In this document: positions 24,079-31,592 of the stretch, piece by piece
How positions within the stretch are numbered: position 1 is the stretch's first letter
Layout: the number at the start of each line of letters is the position of its first letter
NCBI RefSeq assembly: GCF_000248055.1
Contig: NZ_BAFC01000083.1
Location: forward strand, 1 to 64,000
DNA: 64,000 nt
Direction of reading: 5' to 3'
Source: Gordonia sputi NBRC 100414
GTDB lineage: Bacteria; Actinomycetota; Actinomycetes; Mycobacteriales; Mycobacteriaceae
Translations under genes and position numbers: made by a program
The notes under the pieces: model-generated
The model's database searches: none
Seen by the model: only the letters and a program-made list of their open reading frames with translations
Told to the model about the DNA's origin: nothing

Positions 24079-25047
24079 ATGCAGGCTTCCGCGATAGGTG
24101 CGTCGCTCGAACGCCATCAGGTCGCCGTGTACCTGTGCGCGTTCGCTCTCGGTGGCCTCGTCGGGGCGGCGGTGCCGGAGATCGGTAGTGCCGCAGAGTA
24201 TCTGGTGACACCGGCGCTGGCAGCACTGTTGTTCTTGACCTTCCTGCAGGTCCCCGTATCCGGGTTGGCGACGGTGTGGCGCGACTGGCGTTTTCTGAGT
24301 GCGGTGCTCATCGTCAACTTCGTGGCTGTGCCCGCGCTGGTGGCGCTGTTGACCCTGGTGATGCCGGAGTCCGATCCCGTTCGCCTCGGGATGTTGATCG
24401 TCTTGCTCTGTCCGTGCGTCGACTACGTGATCGTGTTCAGCGGACTCGCCGGGGCCCGCAGCGACCGACTGCTCGCAGCGACCCCACTGTTGCTGATCGC
24501 CCAATTCCTTTTGCTGCCGGCCTATCTCGCGCTCCTCGGGGGCGGCGCCTCCCTCGGCACAATCGACCCGGCGCCGTTTGTGTCGGCGTTCGTCTTCCTG
24601 ATCGTCATCCCGCTGGTGTGCGCCTGGGGAGTTCAGTTGTGGACACGCAACAGTGCACAGCGCGAATCGCTGGTCCGTCGACTCGACGTCGCCATGGTGC
24701 CGATGATGGCGTTGGTTCTGGCGCTGGTGGCTGCGTCGCAGGTGGCGCGCCTCGGATCAGATCTCTCGACGGTGGCCGGCGCGCTGTGGATCTACGTCGT
24801 GTTCCTGGTGCTGATGGCGTTGATCGGGTGGGCGGTGGGCCGACTCCTCGGTCTCGACACCGGATCGACGCGTGCCGTCTCCTTCTCCGGGGCGACACGA
24901 AACTCGTTGGTGGTCTTGCCCCTTGCCCTGTCGCTGGACGAAGGAGCCGACCTCGCGGCAACCGCGGTGGTGGCCCAGACGGCCGTCGAACTGGTCGGGA
25001 TGGTGGTGTTCGTGCAGCTCATCCCTCGGATGATTCGCGACCGCTGA
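24079..25047 (+). CDS. BASS/ACR3-superfamily transporter downstream of the URC genes
   Basis: A 322-residue membrane protein with about ten hydrophobic segments. Helix 4 carries VLLCPCVDYVIVFSGLAGARSDRL, like the Cys-containing helix of ACR3-type arsenite transporters (PCTDW- or PCTAM-type motifs), and FSGATRNSLVVLPLALSLD matches the second conserved core helix of bile-acid/sodium symporters. Annotation pipelines often name such proteins arsenic resistance proteins. No arsR or arsC is nearby; instead it follows upp by 61 bp on the same strand. A role in moving a pyrimidine, a pathway acid such as 3-hydroxypropionate, or urea-related solute is inference only. Confidence 0.75.
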   Translation: MQASAIGASLERHQVAVYLCAFALGGLVGAAVPEIGSAAEYLVTPALAALLFLTFLQVPVSGLATVWRDWRFLSAVLIVNFVAVPALVALLTLVMPESDPVRLGMLIVLLCPCVDYVIVFSGLAGARSDRLLAATPLLLIAQFLLLPAYLALLGGGASLGTIDPAPFVSAFVFLIVIPLVCAWGVQLWTRNSAQRESLVRRLDVAMVPMMALVLALVAASQVARLGSDLSTVAGALWIYVVFLVLMALIGWAVGRLLGLDTGSTRAVSFSGATRNSLVVLPLALSLDEGADLAATAVVAQTAVELVGMVVFVQLIPRMIRDR

Positions 25048-25058
25048 CCAGACCCCCG

Positions 25059-25793
25059 CTATTTGTGCGGCACGTCGGCGGACAGCCCGCCGTCCATGAC
25101 GAATTCAGCGCCGGTCGCATACGACGACTCGTCACTGGCGAGGAAGACCACGAAGGTCGACACCTCGCTGGAGTCGGCCGCACGGCCGAGAGGCACCTTG
25201 ACCATGTCCTCGGGCAGACCCTCCGTCATCGGAGTCCTGATGAGACCGGGGTGGATCGAGTTGACCCGCACGTTGTGCGGCGCGAGTTCGAGAGCGGCCG
25301 ACTTCGCCAGGCCGCGCACACCCCACTTCGACGCGACGTATCCATGTGCCCACGGACTTCCACGCAGACCTTCCACGGACGACACGTTGATGATCGATCC
25401 GCCGCCGGCAGCGATCATCGGATCGGCCACCGACTGGATTCCGAGGAACGTTCCCGTCAGGTTGACGTCGATGATCTGCTTCCACTTGTCGAGGCGGAAC
25501 TTCTGAACCGTCGACCCGTTCACGATGCCCGCGTTGTTCACCAGAACGTTGACTTTGCCGAAGTCGTCGATCGCGGCTGCCACTGCGGCCTGCCAATCCT
25601 CCGGAGACGTGACGTCGAGGTGCACGTAGCGCGCGGAGTCTCCGATCGCAGCGGCGAGCGCTTTGCCCTCGTCGTCGAGAATGTCGCCGATCACGACCTT
25701 TCCACCCTCGGCGACGAGTGCCCTCGCATGCTCTGCACCCATCCCGCGGGCACCACCGGTAATGATCGCAACCTTGCCGTCCACACGTCCCAT
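25059..25793 (-). CDS. Short-chain dehydrogenase/reductase (3-alpha/20-beta-hydroxysteroid dehydrogenase type)
   Basis: A classical SDR of 244 residues: the NAD(P)-binding TGGARGMGAEHAR at 12-24, VLVNNAG near 83-89, and the catalytic Ser-Tyr-Lys in INVSSVEG and GYVASKWGVRG. Asp at the end of strand 2 (VIGDILDDEG) favours NAD(H). The overall pattern resembles actinobacterial 3-alpha/20-beta-hydroxysteroid dehydrogenases (FabG3-like). A KstR-like palindrome lies 33 bp before its start and would place it in the sterol-catabolism regulon. It converges with the BASS transporter. Confidence 0.88.
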   Translation of the reverse strand: MGRVDGKVAIITGGARGMGAEHARALVAEGGKVVIGDILDDEGKALAAAIGDSARYVHLDVTSPEDWQAAVAAAIDDFGKVNVLVNNAGIVNGSTVQKFRLDKWKQIIDVNLTGTFLGIQSVADPMIAAGGGSIINVSSVEGLRGSPWAHGYVASKWGVRGLAKSAALELAPHNVRVNSIHPGLIRTPMTEGLPEDMVKVPLGRAADSSEVSTFVVFLASDESSYATGAEFVMDGGLSADVPHK

Positions 25794-25825
25794 GGCGACA
25801 CACGGTACCTGGTCGGAGTCTAAAT

Positions 25826-25839
25826 GAGAACACGTTCTA
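25826..25839. promoter_or_regulatory. KstR-like operator
   Basis: Read on the minus strand, TAGAACGTGTTCTC fits the published KstR pattern TNNAACNNGTTNNA at all defined positions except the last. It lies 33 bp upstream of the SDR gene and 108 bp upstream of the divergent DapB-like gene. Confidence 0.5.
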
Positions 25840-25946
25840 CCTATCTTCGTCGTTCCGTGCTCTACTGATATGGACACGAGTCCGGACAGATGTTCACTCG
25901 TGTCCACCCCTGACAGCTGTTCACCGCAGCAAGGAGGCTTCGACAC

Positions 25947-27053
25947 ATGACGATCAGCGTGGCCCTCGTCGGCACCGGGAACGCGGGGAGGCTCGCATTG
26001 ACCCAACTCATCGACGACTACCGTTTCGAACTCGTCGGTGTCTGCGTGAACAATCCCGACAAGGTCGGCGTCGACGCGGGAATCCTGGCCGGAAGTGACA
26101 GCGCCACGGGCGTCCTCGCCGTCGACGATCTCGGCGCGATCGTCGAACGCTCACCTGATGTCATCGTCTACTGCGCCATGGGTGACACGCGCCCGATCGA
26201 CGCGTTCAACGACATCCTCATGATCGTGTCCGCGGGTATCGACGTCGTCGGTTCGGCACCGGGCGGACTGCAGTATCCCTGGGGCGTCATGCCCGACAAG
26301 GCGATCGCCAAGCTCGAGAAGACCGCGCACGACAACAACGCGAGCGTATTCATCACCGGCGTCGACCCCGGATTCGCCAACGACCTCATCCCGTTCGTCT
26401 TCGCAGGAACCTGTCAGCGGATCGAGCAGATCCGATGCATGGAGATCGCCGACTACGCGACCTACGACGGCGCCGAGGTGATGTTCGACGTGATGGGCTT
26501 CGGCAAACCACTCGACGAGACGCCCATGCTCTTCCTCCCCGGAATCCTCGGACTCGCGTGGGGCACGACGATGCGGCTCCTCGCCGCCGGGCTCGGCATC
26601 ACCATCGACAACGTCATCGAGCATCACGAAAGCGAGCCCGCGCCAGAGGAATTCGAGATCGCAGCGGGGGTCGTCGAGAAGGGCACCCGGGCAGCGGTGC
26701 GTTTCGAGATCATCGGCATGTCCGGCGAGCGCGAAGCCGTCGTGATCGAACACGTCACGCGACTGCGCGACGATCTCCGACCCGACTGGGCGCGGCCTTC
26801 GCAACCAGGTGGATGCTATCGGGTCGAGATCGTCGGCGAACCGTCGTACCGCGTCGACATCATGCCGACGAGCGCGAAGGGCGATCACAACCACGCCGCC
26901 ATCGTGGCCGCGTTGGGACGCATCGTGAACGCGATCCCGGCCGTCCACGACGCACCCGCAGGTATCCGCACAACCCTTGATCTCCCGCTGGTGACCGGCA
27001 ACGGTGTGTTCGTCGGTGCAGGCGCCCCGACCGGGGAGGTTGGCCTCCGGTAA
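25947..27053 (+). CDS. DapB-like NAD(P)-dependent dehydrogenase (dihydrodipicolinate-reductase fold)
   Basis: A 368-residue protein with an N-terminal Rossmann motif VALVGTGNAGRLAL and a second-strand acidic or neutral region FELVGVCVNNPDKVGVDAG. The later DVIVYCAMGDTRPIDAF and GVDPGFANDLIPF occur in the actinobacterial family variously named dihydrodipicolinate reductase or 2,4-diaminopentanoate-dehydrogenase-like. It is much longer than true DapB (about 245-270), so a lysine role is unlikely. AAGGAGG at 25930-25936 supports ATG 25947. It lies 10 bp before the crotonase and is probably cotranscribed. The substrate is unknown; the setting suggests steroid or fatty-acyl catabolism. Confidence 0.78.
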   Translation: MTISVALVGTGNAGRLALTQLIDDYRFELVGVCVNNPDKVGVDAGILAGSDSATGVLAVDDLGAIVERSPDVIVYCAMGDTRPIDAFNDILMIVSAGIDVVGSAPGGLQYPWGVMPDKAIAKLEKTAHDNNASVFITGVDPGFANDLIPFVFAGTCQRIEQIRCMEIADYATYDGAEVMFDVMGFGKPLDETPMLFLPGILGLAWGTTMRLLAAGLGITIDNVIEHHESEPAPEEFEIAAGVVEKGTRAAVRFEIIGMSGEREAVVIEHVTRLRDDLRPDWARPSQPGGCYRVEIVGEPSYRVDIMPTSAKGDHNHAAIVAALGRIVNAIPAVHDAPAGIRTTLDLPLVTGNGVFVGAGAPTGEVGLR

Positions 27054-27063
27054 GTTGACCCCC

Positions 27064-27906
27064 ATGAGCGAGCAGACCGTCAGTGACCGTGAATGGAAGG
27101 CCTTCGAGGTCGATGTGGCCGACCAGGTCGCCGAAGTGCGCCTCACCGGTCCCGGCAAGGGCAATGCGATGGGACCCGACTTCTGGCGTGAACTTCCCGA
27201 CATCATCGAAGCGCTCGACGCCGACGACGAGGTTCGCGCGATCATCGTCACCGGGTCGGGAAAGAATTTCTCCTACGGACTCGACCTTCCCGCGATGTCC
27301 GGAGCACTCGGCCCCGCATTGGCCGACAATGCAAAAGCCAAGCCCCGCACCGACTTCCATAACACAATCATCGACATGCAGCGTGCGATCAACGCCGTTG
27401 CCGACTCTCGTACTCCCGTCATCGCGTCCGTCAGCGGTTGGTGCATCGGCGGCGGAGTCGACCTGATCACCGCAGCCGACATCCGCTATGCGAGTGCCGA
27501 TGCCAAGTTCAGCGTCCGCGAGGTGCGAGTCGGCATGGTCGCCGACATGGGTAGCCTCGCCCGGCTCCCCGCGATCATCGGCGACGGTCACCTGCGCGAG
27601 CTGGCTCTCACCGGCAAGGACATCGACGCGCAGCGGGCCGCCACGATCGGTCTCATCAACGAGGTCACAGAGACCCCCGAGGAGTCCCTCGCTCTCGCAC
27701 GCACGACGGCCAAGCAGATCGCCGCCAATCCTCCGCTCGTCGTCAAGGGCGTCAAAGCCGTTCTCGATCACACCCGTTCAGCCGCAGTCGCCGACAACCT
27801 CCGGTACGTGGCCGTCTGGAACGCGGCGTTCCTGCCGAGCAACGACCTCACCGAGGCGATCACGGCGGTCTTCGAGAAGCGCGACCCGAAGTTCACCGGC
27901 TCCTGA
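27064..27906 (+). CDS. Enoyl-CoA hydratase/isomerase (dienoyl-CoA isomerase-like crotonase)
   Basis: A 280-residue crotonase-fold protein. The oxyanion-hole segments are GSGKNFSYGLDLPAM (about residues 64-78) and GWCIGGGVDLITAADIRYAS (about 127-146). The catalytic region reads FSVREVRVGMVADMGSLARLP; the Glu plus Asp arrangement (REVRVG and ADMG) resembles delta3,5-delta2,4-dienoyl-CoA isomerases rather than simple hydratases. ATG 27064 is used; the upstream frame lies inside the preceding gene. It is probably coexpressed with the DapB-like gene. It converges on the Ddn-like gene with 15 bp between them. Confidence 0.85.
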   Translation: MSEQTVSDREWKAFEVDVADQVAEVRLTGPGKGNAMGPDFWRELPDIIEALDADDEVRAIIVTGSGKNFSYGLDLPAMSGALGPALADNAKAKPRTDFHNTIIDMQRAINAVADSRTPVIASVSGWCIGGGVDLITAADIRYASADAKFSVREVRVGMVADMGSLARLPAIIGDGHLRELALTGKDIDAQRAATIGLINEVTETPEESLALARTTAKQIAANPPLVVKGVKAVLDHTRSAAVADNLRYVAVWNAAFLPSNDLTEAITAVFEKRDPKFTGS

Positions 27907-27921
27907 CGTCACGCCACACCA

Positions 27922-28416
27922 TCACTGATCCGTGGTCCGGTCTTCTCGTTTGTCTGTGACGAGCGAGAAGACCGGAATCTTCCTGTCCGTGCGCTTTTCG
28001 TAGAGGTCGAAGTTCGGCCACGTCGCACGCAGTGTCTGCCAGGCCTGGGCGCGCTCGTCGCCGTCGAGTTCGCGCACCGACGCCACCGATGTCATCCCCT
28101 CGTGACGCACCTTGACCGTGTCCGTGGCGCGCAGGTTGTAGACCCACTGCGGCATATCGGGTCCACCGAAATACGAACCCGCAATCAACCAGCCGGTATC
28201 GGTGGGTGCCGCGAGCAGCGCCGTGGCACGCTCGACACCGCTGCGGCGTCCGCGCACAATCACCGTGATGTGCGGTAGGCCGGCGATATCGAGTAGGCCA
28301 TAGCGCTGACGCGTCACGGCCGCAATCACCTTGTCGCATTTCACAATCTGTGGAAGATACCTCGGCATCCAGGGGATGGAACCGATCTTGATCGCCAGCG
28401 GAGTCAACAGGCCCAT
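27922..28416 (-). CDS. Deazaflavin (F420)-dependent nitroreductase family protein (Ddn-like, DUF385)
   Basis: A 164-residue protein with HITVIVRGRRSGVERATALL, then GWLIAGSYFGGPDMPQWVYNLRATDTVKVRHEG, the standard Ddn/FDOR-A pattern: a G-R-x-S-G loop near the cofactor phosphate and a P-x-W-x-x-N-L segment. Members reduce quinones or nitro drugs with F420H2; Ddn of M. tuberculosis activates pretomanid. The region just before VIVRGRRSG is poorly conserved between members. It is monocistronic, and its stop is 15 bp from the convergent crotonase stop. Confidence 0.85.
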   Translation of the reverse strand: MGLLTPLAIKIGSIPWMPRYLPQIVKCDKVIAAVTRQRYGLLDIAGLPHITVIVRGRRSGVERATALLAAPTDTGWLIAGSYFGGPDMPQWVYNLRATDTVKVRHEGMTSVASVRELDGDERAQAWQTLRATWPNFDLYEKRTDRKIPVFSLVTDKREDRTTDQ

Positions 28417-28520
28417 ATGGCCAGTGTTCCATGTGGGCGGTTCATCGCCTCACGCCCTGTCAAGATCGATGTACACAGCTGTGGAAGCGGATCTGACCGT
28501 CTCGCCCGATCGGGACCACG

Positions 28521-29051
28521 ATGACACGCATGAACCACGACAACATTTCTGGCCCGATCTCCGACGATCCCTTCGGCGCACCCGAAAGCGGACCAATACC
28601 CGACAACGGACCGACCCCCGACAGCGAACCGATTCCCGACATCAAGACCGCGAAGCTGCCATTCGACAGCACCGAGGAGTTGCGCCAACGCTGGCGCGCC
28701 CTCATGGGACCGCTCGGTTTCAGCGAACCTTGCCTCTGGATCGGGTTCATCGACAATGATCGCCTGGTCCCCGGGGCACTGCCGCGCATGACACTGCCGA
28801 CCGTGCCCGACGCGCATCTCATCGACACATTGGTGACCCAGCTCCGCACGGTGACCGACGACGACGGGCATCTGTCGCTCGCTTTCCTGCTCACCCGCCC
28901 CGGTTCGGACGGGATCACCGCACGCGATCTCGGCTGGTGCCGGCTCCTCGCGAGTGCTGCACAACGCTTCGGCGTGCCCATCCTTCCGATCCACCGCGCC
29001 AACGACGTCGCCCTCGAGACCATCCCGATCCCCATCGAACGCGCCGCATGA
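28521..29051 (+). CDS. Conserved hypothetical protein with an acidic Pro-rich N terminus
   Basis: A 176-residue protein. The first 45 residues are a disordered acidic tract with short repeats of the type PIPDNGPTPDSEPIPD. The remaining part is a compact alpha/beta domain (ELRQRWRALMGPLGFSEPCLWIGFID, then LAFLLTRPGSDGITARDLGW). I do not recognise the family; similar small domains are common next to kinases and helicases in this order. There is no signal peptide. The start is ATG 28521 or the in-frame ATG 28530. It lies 27 bp before the BadF-type kinase on the same strand, probably one operon. Confidence 0.7.
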   Translation: MTRMNHDNISGPISDDPFGAPESGPIPDNGPTPDSEPIPDIKTAKLPFDSTEELRQRWRALMGPLGFSEPCLWIGFIDNDRLVPGALPRMTLPTVPDAHLIDTLVTQLRTVTDDDGHLSLAFLLTRPGSDGITARDLGWCRLLASAAQRFGVPILPIHRANDVALETIPIPIERAA

Positions 29052-29078
29052 GCGGGTAGTTTCGGACCGGGAGGTGCC

Positions 29079-30014
29079 ATGACAACCGGACCGGGAAAGC
29101 GTCGCGTCAGCATTGATGGCGGACAGAGCGGCGCACGCGTCCGTATCGCCGTCGACGGTACGACGACCGACCACGACGACGGTCCGATCTTCACGTCGCG
29201 ACCGGTCGTCGAGCAGGTCGCCGAGATCGCACGCCGTGCGCTCGCCGGCGCGCCGGTTCGCGCGACGACCCTCACCGCAGGTGTGTCCGGGCTGACCCCC
29301 GATCAGTCACGTCCCGAGGGATTGCTGGCACTGACGGCCGATCTCGGCGTCGACTCGGTGTTCCTGGTTCATGATTCGGTGTCGGCGTATCTCGGCGCCA
29401 ACGGGTTCGACCACGGAGTCGTCACGGCGGTCGGAACCGGAGTGGTGACGCTGGGTGTCGGTGAGCTCGGTACGGCGAGGATCGACGGGTGGGGTCATCT
29501 TCTCGGTGACGCGGGCAGCGCCTACTGGATCGGCCGCGCCGGACTCGACGCGGCGCTGCGTTCGTTCGACGGACGCAGCGGCACTACCTCGCTGGAACGT
29601 GCGGCCGTCGACGAGTTCGGTCCGCTCCCCGAGTTGTACATGCGCATGCAGGCCGCGCCAGACCACGTCGCGTCGATCGCGGGGTTCGCCCGCATCGTCG
29701 GCCGGGAAGCCGACAGCGGCGACGGCATCGCGGTGGACATTCTCCGCAACGCAGCCGCAGAGCTGGCAACGTCGGTGATAGCGGCTCTGCGTCGTACCGG
29801 ATGGCACGATGGCGATGCCGCCCGCGTGAGCTGGATGGGGGCGGTACTCACCCGCAACGACATGCTTCGCACGCACCTCAGCAACGAGATCAGCACGCGC
29901 GCACGGGGAGCCGTAGTCCAAGCGCCTCTGGGCACGTCCCTCGACGGCGTCGAAAGAGTCGCCGATACTCCGCCGGGGCACCCACTCGACATCGAGATCT
30001 ACCGAGCAGGCTGA
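29079..30014 (+). CDS. BadF/BadG-type ATPase, N-acetylglucosamine-kinase-like
   Basis: A 311-residue ASKHA-fold kinase. The first phosphate loop is RVSIDGGQSGARVRI. The second, VTAVGTGVVTLGVGE, is followed by the sugar/metal region GWGHLLGDAGSAYWIGRAGLDAAL, a hallmark of bacterial N-acetylglucosamine kinases of the BadF/BadG family. It probably phosphorylates an amino sugar, perhaps recycled from the cell wall. No transporter or sugar deaminase is adjacent to confirm this. A strong terminator begins right after the stop codon. Confidence 0.83.
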   Translation: MTTGPGKRRVSIDGGQSGARVRIAVDGTTTDHDDGPIFTSRPVVEQVAEIARRALAGAPVRATTLTAGVSGLTPDQSRPEGLLALTADLGVDSVFLVHDSVSAYLGANGFDHGVVTAVGTGVVTLGVGELGTARIDGWGHLLGDAGSAYWIGRAGLDAALRSFDGRSGTTSLERAAVDEFGPLPELYMRMQAAPDHVASIAGFARIVGREADSGDGIAVDILRNAAAELATSVIAALRRTGWHDGDAARVSWMGAVLTRNDMLRTHLSNEISTRARGAVVQAPLGTSLDGVERVADTPPGHPLDIEIYRAG

Positions 30015-30052
30015 CAAGGCGGGCCGCGACGTTTCCGTCGCGGCCCGCCTTG
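30015..30052. terminator. Bidirectional hairpin terminator
   Basis: A perfect 17-bp stem (30015-30031 with 30036-30052) with a TTTC tetraloop, starting directly after the kinase stop. It serves this gene and the convergent gene ending at 30074. Confidence 0.85.
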
Positions 30053-30073
30053 CTGGTGGTCATCTACAGTTCG

Positions 30074-31453
30074 TCACCGATCCGGGGTGAAGGTGGGTTC
30101 GGAGGCTGCGAGGTCGACAGTGCCACTGAGGTAGTCGCTGTCGGTGTAGCTTCCCGGACCGGATGACGTCGACATGTACGTGGCAGGCCACTCGACCCTG
30201 CCGTACACCTGCACACTGGTGGGAGCGTCATAATCCGGACTGAGCTTCAGTTCGTTGATGTCGCTCGGCTTGGTCCAGCGAACGCTTCCCGGTACGACCG
30301 ACTGGTACAGCGACTGCGAACATCCCGGCTTGTCCTTCGACGCGATCGCCTGCGTCGAACCCGCGCAGTTCGTGAAGTACGTGTCGAGGGCTGTCGCCAC
30401 CGCCTTGGTGCCCTGGTCGCTCAATTCGGGCCTGAGCATGGCCAATGACGAGTAGCTCGGCCCCAGCGGGAAGTCGGTCGAACCTACGGCCTTCACCGAG
30501 AAGTTCGGGTTGGCAGAACCCCACTCGACCGGTCCGGGGAACACGTAGACCTTGGTGTCCTTGCTGACGTCGATACCGAACGCGGTCAGTTGGGGCACGC
30601 GCGGGGCGTCGACGTCGATCGGGATCGTCCCGTGATCGACCATCCACTTGCCATCAGATTTCGTGAGGTCGAAGTCGATGTCGGCGTTGCGATCTCCGAA
30701 TTTGTACGTGGCTTTCACGCTGGCCAACTTCGACGACGTTCTCGATGGTTCCCGCACGTTGATGTCCGAGATCTTTGCGGACGCCTGTTGCTTCTTGAGC
30801 GCCTCGTCGGTGAGGAGTTTCTCCGACGGCGGTGTTCTGACAACGCTCAACGCCTTCTTGGCGTCGCCGTTCGACAGACCGTCGAGATAGGTCTGGACTG
30901 CGGCCTTGGGCGAACCGCCAGGCCCCGAGTCACCCGTGAAGACGACGATCAGCGTCGCCACGAGGGCGATGATCACGACGAGGACGCCACCACCGATACC
31001 CAGGAGCAGAAGCAGTCGCTTGTTCTTCTGCTTCGATTGTTGCGGCGGCACTCCCCCGCCACCCATCGCTGGTTGCGCACCCCACGCAGCGCCCGGTTGC
31101 TGCCCATAGCCCTGCGGTTGGCCGTACTGGGCTTGACCGGCTTGGGCTTGACCGGCTTGGGGCTGGCCGAAGTTCGTGTCGTGCATCTGGTTCGGCTGCT
31201 GACCGAAGTTCACCGTCGGGTCGGTGGCCGTTCCGGTCGGCGCCGCTTGCCATTGCTCGTACCCGGGCTGTCCGTAGGGCGTCGACTGCCCGTACGCCGG
31301 TTGCTCGGGGCTCTGCTGCTGTCCGTATGGCGTGTACCCGCCAGCAGACTTGCCGTCGCTCGAGGCCGCTTCACCCCCGCCGGAAGGACCCTGCGGTGCC
31401 GCGCCCTGCGGCGTCGAATCACCCGGCTGAAACGGATCGTGCGGATAACTCAC
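30074..31453 (-). CDS. Membrane-anchored protein with a Gln/Gly/Pro-rich cytoplasmic tail
   Basis: A 459-residue protein. Residues 1-135 are low complexity, rich in Gln, Gly, Pro and Tyr, with short repeats such as QAGQAQAGQAQ. A basic stop (KQKNKR) then precedes one membrane helix (LLLLLGIGGGVLVVIIALVA and on, about 146-170). The outside part begins with DSGPGGSPKAAVQTYLDGLSNGDAKKAL, similar to DUF4878/lumazine-binding-like NTF2-fold domains of actinobacterial lipoproteins and anchored proteins, and ends in an unassigned domain of about 150 residues. It is likely an envelope protein of unknown role. A large antisense frame across it (30590-31729) is a shadow. Confidence 0.75.
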   Translation of the reverse strand: MSYPHDPFQPGDSTPQGAAPQGPSGGGEAASSDGKSAGGYTPYGQQQSPEQPAYGQSTPYGQPGYEQWQAAPTGTATDPTVNFGQQPNQMHDTNFGQPQAGQAQAGQAQYGQPQGYGQQPGAAWGAQPAMGGGGVPPQQSKQKNKRLLLLLGIGGGVLVVIIALVATLIVVFTGDSGPGGSPKAAVQTYLDGLSNGDAKKALSVVRTPPSEKLLTDEALKKQQASAKISDINVREPSRTSSKLASVKATYKFGDRNADIDFDLTKSDGKWMVDHGTIPIDVDAPRVPQLTAFGIDVSKDTKVYVFPGPVEWGSANPNFSVKAVGSTDFPLGPSYSSLAMLRPELSDQGTKAVATALDTYFTNCAGSTQAIASKDKPGCSQSLYQSVVPGSVRWTKPSDINELKLSPDYDAPTSVQVYGRVEWPATYMSTSSGPGSYTDSDYLSGTVDLAASEPTFTPDR

Positions 31454-31592
31454 GGCGGCATCTCCCCTTGTCGTCGCCGACGCGGGCAGCTTCAGTGGCT
31501 CGTTGCACTCGCTGTCGGAATCGTCGGAATCGGACCAACCTTAAACGAGCTACAACGATCTGACGCAGTCGGGTCGGACAGGCGAATGATGG

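Noticed and set aside
24079-25047. Arsenic resistance operon
   Set aside because: No arsR, arsC or arsM lies nearby; the gene follows the URC set instead.
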